Shown here: one piece after another, positions 17,337-27,469 of the stretch
Position numbering within the stretch: position 1 is the stretch's first letter
Layout: each line of letters starts with the position of its first letter
DNA from: an uncultured Bacteroidota bacterium
GTDB lineage: Bacteria > Bacteroidota > Bacteroidia > Chitinophagales > Chitinophagaceae
DNA length: 64,000 nt
Assembly: GCA_903839875.1 (NCBI GenBank)
Contig: CAIMDZ010000018.1
Location: 1-64,000, forward strand
Direction of reading: 5' to 3'
The notes under the pieces: model-generated
Database searches by the model: none
What the model was told of the DNA's origin: nothing
Seen by the model: the letters and a program-made list of their open reading frames with translations, nothing else
Program-made: the position numbers and the translations under genes

Positions 17337-17367
17337 AAAAAAAACTAAACCACCCTTGAAGGTGGTT
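17337..17367 (-). terminator. Intrinsic terminator after the ftsB-like gene
   Basis: AACCACC (17348-17354) pairs with GGTGGTT (17361-17367) around a 6-nt loop. On the - strand the stem is followed by a run of T with one interruption, 38 nt past the stop codon at 17405. Confidence 0.75.
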
Positions 17368-17404
17368 CAATGTAAATGCATTTTTATTGTCCTGCAAATA
17401 GCAG

Positions 17405-17707
17405 CTATTGGGCAACAACGGTGGATTTTTCAATTACGTATATATCTTCCCCGTCGTGCTTCATTTTGTATTGTTCGCGAGCGAATTGTTCCAGTTTGGC
17501 AGGATTGGTTTTCAGGTCATTCCGCTCCTTACTCATACGTGCAATTTCGGTATTCAGGTAGTTAATATTATCCTTAACTCCATTCAATTCCTTTTGCCTT
17601 GCCTGCAGGCTCATCCAGTCGTTCTGATCAAAATACACAGTCCATGCAATGAATGCTGCTCCCGTAAGCAGATATTTATTGGTTAGTATCCTGAATACTT
17701 TTTTCAT
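17405..17707 (-). CDS. Septum formation initiator (FtsB/DivIC-like)
   Basis: 100 aa. A short cytoplasmic N-terminus and one membrane helix (about 12-27) precede a coiled coil (about 35-80) and the conserved A-R-E-Q-Y-K-M-K-H-D-G-E-D-I-Y-V segment typical of FtsB/DivIC. These proteins bridge FtsL and FtsQ in the divisome. The gene follows enolase on the same strand, an order common in Bacteroidota and also in E. coli (eno with ftsB nearby). Confidence 0.88.
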   Translation of the reverse strand: MKKVFRILTNKYLLTGAAFIAWTVYFDQNDWMSLQARQKELNGVKDNINYLNTEIARMSKERNDLKTNPAKLEQFAREQYKMKHDGEDIYVIEKSTVVAQ

Positions 17708-17907
17708 CTGAAAATATATGTCTTTTTAGTTGCCAGATGGAACTCCAATGAACTTCTGAATGTTGCAAACGCTTGAATTTTCATTCCTCTGTGTGCTTAA
17801 CATCAGCTTTAGCATGGTCGTTTCATGCGCTAAAATTACATAAATTCCCTGAAACCGGATTATGGTCACTTATCAACATTTCCATACTTGCCCCAATCAG
17901 GTGCCTT

Positions 17908-19209
<1,302 letters not shown>

Positions 19210-19222
19210 TTAATTTGCGTGG

Positions 19223-19230
19223 CAAAAATA
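19223..19230 (-). promoter_or_regulatory. Putative eno promoter, -7 box TATTTTTG
   Basis: On the - strand TATTTTTG fits TAnnTTTG, 25-32 nt before the enolase ATG. No clear -33 element is visible. Confidence 0.45.
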
Positions 19231-19303
19231 GAATTTTATCAGCTAATTGTATAATGATTCCTGTCAGGTGCTCAGCAAAACAAACCTTTTATTGCAAGTA
19301 TGC

Positions 19304-19332
19304 AAAAAGGGCTGGCTTTCTGCCAACCCTTT
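19304..19332 (-). terminator. Intrinsic terminator after the Ig-repeat T9SS gene
   Basis: An 11-bp stem (19306-19316 with 19322-19332, one wobble, 5-nt loop) followed by TTTTT on the - strand, just past the stop at 19359. Confidence 0.85.
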
Positions 19333-19358
19333 CTTAAGTTTATTAATAACTTCTAATC

Positions 19359-21428
19359 CTATTTTGTAATAGCGATCTTAGCGCTGTATTTGCCGCTTGG
19401 GGTAACTGCATTCAGCATATAAATTCCGGCAGGCTCATCCAGCTTAACATTAATTAATTTGTTAGTGGAAACGGTAAATTCCTTTATTTTCTCACCTACA
19501 ACATTAGTAATCGTTACGATTGCCTCTTCATTTGTATTCCCGGCTAAATTCATTGTAAACTCACCCTGTGCCGGATTAGGATAAACATTTAAAGCAAATC
19601 CGCTATTGATTGTTTTAACACCGGTAGTAATAAACATGGTAAATGAACTGTCTGCAGTGCCGCAGCTATTATGAACCGAATAATGTAAAATATCAGTTCC
19701 CGGCTTGAGCATAATATAGGAAGCAAAGGTAGCATAAGCGAAACCACCTGCAGAAGAATCAAATGTGGAAAGTATCATAGCAATGCTATCAATGGTGTGA
19801 GTCCATGTACCACCTGCAGGCATACCTCTGATGAAATAATTTGTACCAATTACCACTGCATATGGTCCCATAATAGAAATAATGGGTGTATGATTAACCG
19901 TTATTGCAATAACAACCGTAGTGCTGCCAAATCCATTCTGAACAGTATAAGAAATATTTACAACAGTGGAAGCTGTACCCGAATCAACAGCAACACCTGT
20001 AACAACACCTGCATTGTTTACAGTAGCCCTTGCTACATTACTGCTACCCCAGGTTCCGCCCGCAGTAGCATCCGACAAGGTAATTGCAGAACCAATACAA
20101 ACTGAACTTGCCCCTGTTATTGTTCCGGCGGAAGGAGGATTGCCCACATGCATGGTAATTACTGCATTACTTGTACCACAATAGTTGGTAACGGTATAAG
20201 TGATGTTAACTGTTCCAACAGCAATTCCGGTAACCAAACCGGCGGTATCTACAGTTGCAATGGCAGTGTCATCCGTTGTCCATATTCCGCCGGTAACACT
20301 TTCACCCAATGTTCGTGTAAAGCCAACACCAACGCTATCTACCCCTGTAATTGGGGTTGCGCTACCTAAAATAGTCATACTATGAGTGGCAATGCTTGCA
20401 CCGCATGCATTGGTTAAATAATAGGAAATAGTAACTGTACCAAGACCAACACCTGTGACCGTACCTGAAGCATCAACTACAGCTACCGATGAGTTGCTGC
20501 TGAACCAGGATCCACCTGATACAGTTTCGGTGAGATGCGTCCAGTTACCTACACATAAATTGCCTGAACCTGAAATTGTACCGTGATTAAATAGTGTATC
20601 AATGCTGATAACAATTCCTGAAGTAACAGTATTACAGCCATTTGTAAATACATAGTAGATCGTATCCATTCCGTAGGATGATCCTGTCAGAATACCTGAG
20701 TGCGTAATAGAGGCCTTAGAGTTGCTGGTGCCCCAGGCCCAGGTACCAATAATATTACTATTTGTCAGGTTGATGGAATGGCCCACACAGGTTGCAGCAG
20801 GCCCCAGAATTGGTGCTGCTGCCACACTATCATCTACCCTGATTATAACCATTGCAACACCGGTGCCGCAAATATTGGATGCTGTATATTTTATAGTATC
20901 ATAACCTGCTAAATGACCGGTAACAATACCGCTACCTGAAATGGTTGCAATAGCAGGAGTTGTACTGCTCCAAACTCCACCGCTGACAGTATCGGACAAG
21001 GTCATGGTAAATGTTTTGCAAACAGAAGATGGGCCCGCTATAGTACCTGGAGCAATCCCAACTACTCTTAACAAACCTGAACCTGAAGTATCGGCACCGT
21101 CTGTATTGGATGCGATACACCTGTACCTATTTCCGCTCATTGGCAGGATGGCTAAAACAGTAAGCGAGGTGGTAGTATCACCAGTATAACCGGCACCTGA
21201 AGCATTCGACCAGGAAGTACCTCCATCGGTTGAAACCTGCCACCTGTAAGATATTGTAAGGATACCGGGGGTATCCATTGCGGTTATTGTATAGCTTGCC
21301 AGAGTTCCTGAACAGACTGTATCATTATTGGGATTCAATGTTACAGTGGGTACGGTTGCAAATGCAGAAACCGAACTTAAAATGAAACAACATACCAGGA
21401 TGCTCGATAAGTAAAAGATTTTTTTCAT
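19359..21428 (-). CDS. Secreted Ig-like (BIG2-type) repeat protein with T9SS type A sorting domain
   Basis: 689 aa. A signal peptide ends near A-F-A-T at about 25. An Ig-like domain with a C-S-G-T-L-A-S-Y-T-I start is followed by five or six repeats of about 80-90 residues of the pattern G-x-W-x-S-S-x-x-x-x-A-x-V-x-x-x-G-x-V-T-G, as in BIG2 domains. The last 75 residues form a type A T9SS sorting domain (V-Y-P-N-P-A-Q-G-E-F ... G-K-Y-S-A-K-I-A-I). The protein should cross the outer membrane by T9SS and be attached to or released from the surface. Adhesive role is an inference. Confidence 0.88.
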   Translation of the reverse strand: MKKIFYLSSILVCCFILSSVSAFATVPTVTLNPNNDTVCSGTLASYTITAMDTPGILTISYRWQVSTDGGTSWSNASGAGYTGDTTTSLTVLAILPMSGNRYRCIASNTDGADTSGSGLLRVVGIAPGTIAGPSSVCKTFTMTLSDTVSGGVWSSTTPAIATISGSGIVTGHLAGYDTIKYTASNICGTGVAMVIIRVDDSVAAAPILGPAATCVGHSINLTNSNIIGTWAWGTSNSKASITHSGILTGSSYGMDTIYYVFTNGCNTVTSGIVISIDTLFNHGTISGSGNLCVGNWTHLTETVSGGSWFSSNSSVAVVDASGTVTGVGLGTVTISYYLTNACGASIATHSMTILGSATPITGVDSVGVGFTRTLGESVTGGIWTTDDTAIATVDTAGLVTGIAVGTVNITYTVTNYCGTSNAVITMHVGNPPSAGTITGASSVCIGSAITLSDATAGGTWGSSNVARATVNNAGVVTGVAVDSGTASTVVNISYTVQNGFGSTTVVIAITVNHTPIISIMGPYAVVIGTNYFIRGMPAGGTWTHTIDSIAMILSTFDSSAGGFAYATFASYIMLKPGTDILHYSVHNSCGTADSSFTMFITTGVKTINSGFALNVYPNPAQGEFTMNLAGNTNEEAIVTITNVVGEKIKEFTVSTNKLINVKLDEPAGIYMLNAVTPSGKYSAKIAITK

Positions 21429-21743
21429 ATTTCTTCTGTTTTAATTTTTTGACCTTGCTTTAGGATTACCCGGTTTATTGAACTTGACAATGATAATTAA
21501 GAAATTATTAATTTCCTAAAGTTTAGGGCAGCAAATTTAGTCATTCCAATCTAATTTATATCAGATCATTGCACAGGATTGTATATAATTTATTTATTTA
21601 TACAAATTAATCTTTTGCATTAATTTTTGTTTGTCTGGTTTGAAATTGGATTATTATGTAATCTGCAGCACCCTCTATGATTGTAAACAGGAATATTTCC
21701 TTGTCAAATTCGTAACTTGCCCCCCTTAAATATATCAAATACA
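21429..21743. other. Intergenic region between divergent genes (315 bp)
   Basis: AT-rich region separating the starts of the Ig-repeat gene (-) and malic enzyme (+); it must hold both promoters. I see no ORF, strong hairpin or repeat. TAACTTGC at about 21710 is a weak match to TAnnTTTG upstream of the malic enzyme ATG. Confidence 0.4.
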
Positions 21744-24014
21744 ATGGCACAACTGATCAGGAAGGAAGATGCACTGGAATATCATGAGAAAGGCAGGCCG
21801 GGGAAAATTGAAGTTATTCCTACAAAGGAAACCAAAACACAGCGTGACCTTGCACTTGCCTACTCTCCCGGAGTTGCTGAGCCTTGCATGGAAATTTTCG
21901 CCAATCCTGACGATGTTTACAGGTACACTGCAAAAGGAAACCTGGTAGCTGTGATCACAAATGGAACAGCCGTGCTTGGATTAGGTGATATAGGTCCGCT
22001 GGCTTCTAAACCTGTGATGGAAGGAAAAGGTTTATTATTTAAAATATATGCAGATATTGACGTCTTTGACATTGAACTGAATGTAAGAGAAATAGATGAA
22101 TTTGTAAATGTTGTAAAAGCGCTTGAGCCCACATTTGGCGGTATCAACCTGGAAGATATTAAAGCCCCGGAATGTTTTGAAATAGAAAAAAGGCTTAAAA
22201 AGGAACTAAGCATCCCTATCATGCACGACGACCAGCATGGTACCGCAATAATCAGCGGCGCTGCGCTCATCAATGCACTCGATGTAGTAAAGAAGAAAAT
22301 AAGCGAAGTTAAAATTGTAGTTAGCGGTGCAGGCGCTTCCGCAATTTCCTGTTGCAAAATATACCTTGCCCTTGGGGCAAAAGTGGAAAATATTTACATG
22401 TTCGATAGCAAGGGACTTATCGTTACAAGCCGGCTGCACATGGATGATTACAAAATGCAGTTCGCTAAGGATATGGAGCCCATTGACCTTGGAGAAGCCA
22501 TGAAAGGGGCGGATGTTTTCATTGGCCTTTCAAAAGCAAATGTTGTTTCACAGGAAATGGTGAAAGGAATGGGGAAAAAACCTATTGTTTTCGCACTTGC
22601 AAACCCAAATCCTGAAATTACCTATGAAGATGCAATGGCTGCAAGGCCAGATGTAATAATGGCCACAGGCCGCAGCGATTATCCTAACCAGGTAAATAAT
22701 GTACTGGGTTTCCCATACATCTTCAGAGGTGCGCTTGATGTTCGTGCCGGCGCTATCAATGAGGCAATGAAATTAGCTGCGATAAAAGCCCTGGCTGCGC
22801 TGGCTAAGGAACCAGTACCCGATATTGTGAATGTAGCTTACAACAATGCAGTCCTAAAGTACGGGCCTACCTATATTATTCCTAAACCCCTTGACCCCAG
22901 GCTGTTGGTTCGTGTATCAATGGCTGTTGCGAAGGCCGCAATAGATAGCGGTGTTGCAAAAAGGATAATCACTGACTGGGATGCATATGAAGCAGAGTTG
23001 TTCCGTCGCCTCGGCAGCGATGATAACCTGCTCAGGTTTATTATCAATAAGGCGAAACAAAAACCAAAGCGTGTAGTATTTGCAGAAGCTGAAAATATTA
23101 AGATCCTAAAAGCCGCCCAGATTGCTAAAGATGAAGGCATCGCAATTCCTATATTATTAGGAAATGAGGATAAGATACGGGCCTTGATCGCGGAAAATAA
23201 CCTGCACCTGGATGGCGTAGAAATAATAAATCCGAAAAGCGACAGCGCTGAAAAGAAACGCAATGAATTTGGGGAAGCCTTTTTTGAGAAACGCCAGCGC
23301 AGAGGGTACAACCTTTACGAAGCAAAAAAGGTTATGCGGGAACGCACTTTTTATGGATGTATGATGGTGAACAGCGGCGAAGCCGATGCAATGATCTCAG
23401 GTCTCACACGCAAATATGTGGATACCATCCGGCCGGCACTGGAAATAATAGGCATTTCAGAAGGTACCAAACGAGTGGCCGGTATGTATATAATGCTTAC
23501 CAAAAAGGGCCCGTTATTCTTTGCCGACACTACGCTTAACTTCAACCCTACCGAAGATGAACTGGTGGATATAACATTACTTACTGCCGATGTTGTTGCA
23601 AGCTTCAATGTAAAACCAAGGATAGCGATGCTGTCGTATTCCAATTTTGGCAGCAACCCATCAGCCGAAGCAACCATAGTGAGAAATGCAGTAGAGCGGG
23701 TCAAATCAAAACGTCCGGACCTTGTAGTTGACGGAGAGGTACAGGCGGGTGTGGCATTCAATAAAGACTTGTTGAAAGAAAACTATCCTTTCTCTTCCCT
23801 TACCAATGAATCGCCTAATGTGCTCATATTCCCGAACCTTGCTGCCGGAAATATTGCCTATCACCTGTTGCAGGAGGTAGGTGGCGCTGAAGCAGTTGGA
23901 CCTATATTACTGGGCTTGAAGAAGCCGGTATATGTTTTACAATTGGGCAGTTCGGTAAGGCAGATAGTGAATATCATTGCATTGTCGGTGGTGGAGGCGC
24001 AGGTGAAGGAGTAG
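21744..24014 (+). CDS. maeB: NADP-dependent malic enzyme (MaeB type, with phosphotransacetylase-like domain)
   Basis: 756 aa from the ATG at 21744; the TTG at 21717 is not needed. It decarboxylates malate to pyruvate with NADP. The N-terminal malic domain has S-P-G-V-A-E-P-C and H-D-D-Q-H-G-T-A; the Rossmann part carries G-A-G-A-S-A-I. From about residue 430 a phosphotransacetylase-like domain follows (K-R-V-V-F-A-E ... S-Y-S-N-F-G-S), a regulatory acetyl-CoA-sensing module in MaeB. Length matches the family. Confidence 0.96.
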   Translation: MAQLIRKEDALEYHEKGRPGKIEVIPTKETKTQRDLALAYSPGVAEPCMEIFANPDDVYRYTAKGNLVAVITNGTAVLGLGDIGPLASKPVMEGKGLLFKIYADIDVFDIELNVREIDEFVNVVKALEPTFGGINLEDIKAPECFEIEKRLKKELSIPIMHDDQHGTAIISGAALINALDVVKKKISEVKIVVSGAGASAISCCKIYLALGAKVENIYMFDSKGLIVTSRLHMDDYKMQFAKDMEPIDLGEAMKGADVFIGLSKANVVSQEMVKGMGKKPIVFALANPNPEITYEDAMAARPDVIMATGRSDYPNQVNNVLGFPYIFRGALDVRAGAINEAMKLAAIKALAALAKEPVPDIVNVAYNNAVLKYGPTYIIPKPLDPRLLVRVSMAVAKAAIDSGVAKRIITDWDAYEAELFRRLGSDDNLLRFIINKAKQKPKRVVFAEAENIKILKAAQIAKDEGIAIPILLGNEDKIRALIAENNLHLDGVEIINPKSDSAEKKRNEFGEAFFEKRQRRGYNLYEAKKVMRERTFYGCMMVNSGEADAMISGLTRKYVDTIRPALEIIGISEGTKRVAGMYIMLTKKGPLFFADTTLNFNPTEDELVDITLLTADVVASFNVKPRIAMLSYSNFGSNPSAEATIVRNAVERVKSKRPDLVVDGEVQAGVAFNKDLLKENYPFSSLTNESPNVLIFPNLAAGNIAYHLLQEVGGAEAVGPILLGLKKPVYVLQLGSSVRQIVNIIALSVVEAQVKE

Positions 24015-24084
24015 CGATTGATTGATTTGTAATTATTTTTATTGGCACCCTTAATGGAGTTGATTTAATTCGTATATTTGAATT

Positions 24085-24468
24085 ATGCAGGAAGCGAAAT
24101 TGTCAGACGAGTTTCAGTTTGGCGGCAAAACTTTAACCGTTAATCTGAAGGTTCTCTTTTTCGAAGAGGACAAAATACACTTTGCATTTGTGCCCTCGCT
24201 AGACCTCACCGGATATGGTAAAACAAGCAAAGAAGCAAATGAAAGCCTTAAAGTTGTGCTAGACGAGTTTTTACGATACACGATTGAAAAGAATATTTTC
24301 TTCCTGGAATTACAGCGGCTTGGATGGGACATAAAGAATAAGAAAAAACCAATGATGCCCCCTGAACTGTCGGACCTGATCAATATCAATGAACAGCTTA
24401 AAGACATAATCAATCACAAGCAATATACAACTTCAAACTACCCTGTCAAACTGCCTGTCTTTGCCTAA
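24085..24468 (+). CDS. hicB: HicB-like antitoxin
   Basis: 127 aa. The partly degraded RNase H-like fold of HicB is recognisable: strands around V-L-F-F-E-E-D-K-I-H-F-A-F-V-P-S-L-D-L-T-G-Y-G-K-T-S-K-E-A with the helix E-S-L-K-V-V-L-D-E-F-L. The C-terminus is longer than usual and may carry the DNA-binding part. Its TAA overlaps the hicA ATG by one base (TAATG). Order hicB-hicA is less common than hicA-hicB but well known. Confidence 0.75.
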   Translation: MQEAKLSDEFQFGGKTLTVNLKVLFFEEDKIHFAFVPSLDLTGYGKTSKEANESLKVVLDEFLRYTIEKNIFFLELQRLGWDIKNKKKPMMPPELSDLININEQLKDIINHKQYTTSNYPVKLPVFA

Positions 24469-24701
24469 TGTCCACTCACTTGAAAAATGTCTCTCTGAGA
24501 GACTGCAGGAAATTTCTAACGAAAGTGGGCTGCAAAATTACCAGAACATCCGGTGGGCATGAGCATTGGACGAGGGCTGATTTATTCCGTCCTATCACCA
24601 TTCAGACCCACATTGACCCGGTGCCCGAAAGAATAATGAGGCAAATAATAGTAGCCTTGGACATGGATAAGGATATGTTTTGGAAAACTCTGAATGGGTA
24701 G
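24468..24701 (+). CDS. hicA: HicA toxin (mRNA interferase)
   Basis: 77 aa, a dsRBD-like fold. R-D-C-R-K-F-L-T-K-V-G-C-K-I-T-R-T-S-G-G-H-E-H-W is the HicA core, with the catalytic His at 31 in G-G-H. The C-terminal helix has I-M-R-Q-I-I-V-A-L-D-M. It cleaves mRNA when not bound by HicB. It is translationally coupled to hicB. Confidence 0.88.
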   Translation: MSTHLKNVSLRDCRKFLTKVGCKITRTSGGHEHWTRADLFRPITIQTHIDPVPERIMRQIIVALDMDKDMFWKTLNG

Positions 24702-24756
24702 CAATTGATTTTCATTAGCAATATTTCGACTTCAATTGCGTTTATTGCATGTTATC

Positions 24757-25101
24757 ATGCTGAATTTTATCCAATTTTTCCATAAATACTTTGCGTATTT
24801 TCCATTACTCACGTTTATCTCTAATGAAATAAATGCGGAAATATTTGTTTATTGCCAGCAACATAGTATTTCAAAAGAACATTTTTTTGTAGGAGGGTTT
24901 TATTCCGCCAATTACTTTGTTTGTATGTTTTCCTATGTACTAACTTTCTATTTCGTTATTATTGCATGGACTGCTATTACAATGATCGGCATATTATTTT
25001 TCAGGCCAAATTTCCGCATTAACAAACTTGCGTTGATTTTCTTTATTATTAGTTCAATTTTATTTTATTTAAGACAGAAAGAGTACGGCTATTATTACTA
25101 A
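24757..25101 (+). CDS. Hypothetical small membrane protein
   Basis: 114 aa from the ATG at 24757; a TTG at 24736 is in frame. Very rich in Phe and Tyr. Two strong membrane helices are visible (about 49-75 and 83-101) and a short hydrophobic N-terminus. Local AT content is high. No family recognised, and no clear link to hicA upstream or the peptidase downstream. Confidence 0.5.
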   Translation: MLNFIQFFHKYFAYFPLLTFISNEINAEIFVYCQQHSISKEHFFVGGFYSANYFVCMFSYVLTFYFVIIAWTAITMIGILFFRPNFRINKLALIFFIISSILFYLRQKEYGYYY

Positions 25102-25164
25102 ATACAATTCCCACCAAAATAGCTACCAGCTTAATCCCAGAACCAGTCCTAATCCTACAATCCA

Positions 25165-25172
25165 TACATTTG
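25165..25172 (+). promoter_or_regulatory. -7 box TACATTTG abutting the mtfA-like start
   Basis: A complete TAnnTTTG match ends only 5 nt before the ATG at 25178, so a transcript from it would be nearly leaderless. No good -33 box is seen. Confidence 0.35.
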
Positions 25173-25177
25173 CACCT

Positions 25178-25951
25178 ATGTACATAGGCCTTGCCATCAG
25201 CGTAATCATAATCGCAGGACTCGTCATCTTTTTCCGAAAGGGATTAAAGACGAACAAGGTTAACAATATTGTACCTGCAAATACCCGGCAATTGCTGGAA
25301 GAAAACGTTGCATTTTATAAAAACCTGGACGACGCAGATAAGGTAACTTTCGACGTCCGGGTAAAAGATTTCCTTACTACCGTGGCTGTAAAAGGAATAG
25401 AAGTGGAGGTAGAAGACCTCGACAGGGTATTGGTTGCGGCGGGCGCTATTATCCCCATCTTTGCTTTCAATGATTGGAAGTACAACAATATTTGGGAGGT
25501 ACTCCTGTACAAAGGAACCTTCAGTAAAGAATATAGTACGGACGATGCACAAAGAAATGTACTGGGCATGGTGGGCGACGGAGCCTTGCATCACGAAATG
25601 ATACTTTCCCAACCATCCCTCCGCTCTTCTTTTATTCACCCGACGGACGGACATAACACGGCGATACATGAATTTGCCCACCTGGTTGACAAAGCCGATG
25701 GCTCAACCGACGGGGTGCCGGAATACCTGCTAACGAATCCATACGTCATACCATGGGTGACCAGGATGCACGATACCATCAATGAAATGAAGCGGAAAAA
25801 TCATTCAGATATTAACCAATACGGCGCAACAAACGATGCCGAATTCTTTGCGGTTATTTCAGAGTATTTCTTCGAAAAGCCGGAGCAATTAAAAGATCAC
25901 CACCCGGAATTGTATGATATGCTCGAAATGATGTTTCACACAAAGAAATGA
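25178..25951 (+). CDS. M90-family zinc metallopeptidase (MtfA-like)
   Basis: 257 aa with an N-terminal membrane helix (2-21) that E. coli MtfA lacks. The zinc motif is H-E-F-A-H (H-E-x-x-H) near residue 162 followed by L-V-D-K-A-D-G-S-T-D-G-V-P, highly typical of MtfA, and a later E in A-E-F-F-A-V-I-S-E-Y-F-F-E is the third ligand region. MtfA links to control of glucose uptake in E. coli through Mlc; this lineage probably uses it otherwise. Confidence 0.88.
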   Translation: MYIGLAISVIIIAGLVIFFRKGLKTNKVNNIVPANTRQLLEENVAFYKNLDDADKVTFDVRVKDFLTTVAVKGIEVEVEDLDRVLVAAGAIIPIFAFNDWKYNNIWEVLLYKGTFSKEYSTDDAQRNVLGMVGDGALHHEMILSQPSLRSSFIHPTDGHNTAIHEFAHLVDKADGSTDGVPEYLLTNPYVIPWVTRMHDTINEMKRKNHSDINQYGATNDAEFFAVISEYFFEKPEQLKDHHPELYDMLEMMFHTKK

Positions 25952-26108
25952 TAAAAAACCCGCCAGCCTGAAAAGGGAGAAAATATTACAGTTGGGAAAA
26001 ATCATGTCAACATCACATTAATGGTATTTTGAGTTTAAGCTTACCTTTATGACCATGAATGTTTTTAACCCATGGAATTAATAGCAACAATCCAAATTCC
26101 AAAATTAC

Positions 26109-26126
26109 TCCCGATAGCTATCGGGA
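26109..26126. repeat. 18-bp perfect palindrome TCCCGATAGCTATCGGGA
   Basis: Identical copy at 42730-42747. It lies just before the likely start (26141) of the flavoprotein gene. A related interrupted hairpin occurs at 29193-29211. Confidence 0.8.
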
Positions 26127-26140
26127 CCAATTCCGAAAAA

Positions 26141-27370
26141 ATGAAGATTGCCATTATAGGCGCAGGCGCCGCCGGATGTTTTGCTGCTGCCAATATCCCA
26201 AATAAGGAAGGAGTAGAGGTGGTCGTATTTGAGAAAACGGCCAGGGTGATGCAAAAAGTAAAAGTATCAGGTGGCGGCAGGTGTAATGTTACACATGAGT
26301 GTTTTGATATCCCTGAACTCCTCACTGCATACCCAAGAGGTAAACAATTATTAAGAAAATCTCTTTACAGGTTCGGCCCGCAGCAAACAATTGATTGGTT
26401 TGAGTCAAAAGGGGTAAAATTAAAAACAGAAGCAGACGGCAGGATGTTCCCTGTCACAGATGATTCCCAAACTATCATTGATTGCATCTGGCAGGAAATG
26501 ATGCGCAATAAAGTGAAGGTGTTTTATCATAAATCGGTAACTTGTATAGAAAAGATAAAAGGCCAATTTATTATTCATTTTTCTGACACCTCTGAATATA
26601 TCGCTGATAAAATACTTCTTGCCACTGGCGGTTTCCCAAAGCCCGAACAATATAATTGGATCAAAGACCTTGGGCTTGCCATAGATTCGCCTGTGCCTTC
26701 ACTGTTTACATTTAACCTGCCCAAGCACCCGATCACTGAATTGATGGGCGTTAGCGTGCCCAATGCACGTATAAAAATAGCTGGAACAAAAATAGTACAG
26801 CATGGGCCATTACTGATAACTCACTGGGGCATGAGCGGTCCGGCAGTTCTTAAAACATCGGCCATTGCAGCACGTGAACTGGCAGACAGGAATTATGATT
26901 TCCAGGTAATCATAAACTGGCTGAACGATACGACCGATGAAGAATTAAAGAACTCCTTACTTCAGTTAAGAAAAGAACAAGGCAAGCAATTGGTACAAAA
27001 TAAAAATCCATTTGATCTTCCCCGACGGCTATGGGAATACCTGTTGCAGCAATGCGACATAAAAGATGATACCCGCTGGGGAGAATTGCCTGCCGCCGCA
27101 CAAAACAAATTATCGGAGCACCTGCTCCGCGACATATACCATGTAAAAGGCAAAACGACATTTAAAGAAGAATTTGTAACCTGCGGCGGCGTGAACCTGA
27201 ATGAAATAGACCCTCAGACAATGGAAAGCAAGAAGATGCCTGGTTTATACTTTGCCGGTGAAATACTGGATGCCGATGGCATTACAGGCGGTTATAATTT
27301 TCAGCATGCATGGAGTAGTGGGTGGATTGCAGCCTTGAATTTATCTTTAGAAGGCAAAGGTCAAAAGTGA
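26141..27370 (+). CDS. NAD(P)/FAD-dependent oxidoreductase (HI0933/BaiN family)
   Basis: 409 aa from the ATG at 26141. The frame extends upstream to 26072, but that part reads through the 18-bp palindrome and lies before the dinucleotide-binding strand, so I reject it. The N-terminus K-I-A-I-I-G-A-G-A-A-G is the FAD Rossmann motif; S-G-G-G-R-C-N-V-T follows near 45. The C-terminus G-E-I-L-D-A-D-G-I-T-G-G-Y-N-F-Q-H-A is diagnostic of the family. Physiological substrate unknown. Confidence 0.92.
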   Translation: MKIAIIGAGAAGCFAAANIPNKEGVEVVVFEKTARVMQKVKVSGGGRCNVTHECFDIPELLTAYPRGKQLLRKSLYRFGPQQTIDWFESKGVKLKTEADGRMFPVTDDSQTIIDCIWQEMMRNKVKVFYHKSVTCIEKIKGQFIIHFSDTSEYIADKILLATGGFPKPEQYNWIKDLGLAIDSPVPSLFTFNLPKHPITELMGVSVPNARIKIAGTKIVQHGPLLITHWGMSGPAVLKTSAIAARELADRNYDFQVIINWLNDTTDEELKNSLLQLRKEQGKQLVQNKNPFDLPRRLWEYLLQQCDIKDDTRWGELPAAAQNKLSEHLLRDIYHVKGKTTFKEEFVTCGGVNLNEIDPQTMESKKMPGLYFAGEILDADGITGGYNFQHAWSSGWIAALNLSLEGKGQK

Positions 27371-27455
27371 AAAGCTGAAATTAAACACCCCCCTTATTTT
27401 TATACTTTCGCCACACAATCTGACTGACAATTACTATTATTTGGATCCAACTTTA

Positions 27456-27463
27456 TACTTTTG
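27456..27463 (+). promoter_or_regulatory. Putative dapB promoter, -7 box TACTTTTG
   Basis: Full TAnnTTTG match 7 nt before the dapB ATG at 27470, giving a very short leader if used. TTTG at 27440 is too close to act as the -33 box. Confidence 0.35.
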
Positions 27464-27469
27464 ACATAA

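Noticed and set aside
26072-26140. Upstream extension of the BaiN-like flavoprotein
   Set aside because: It reads through an interspersed palindrome, and the FAD-binding strand normally begins right at the start codon, as with the ATG at 26141.
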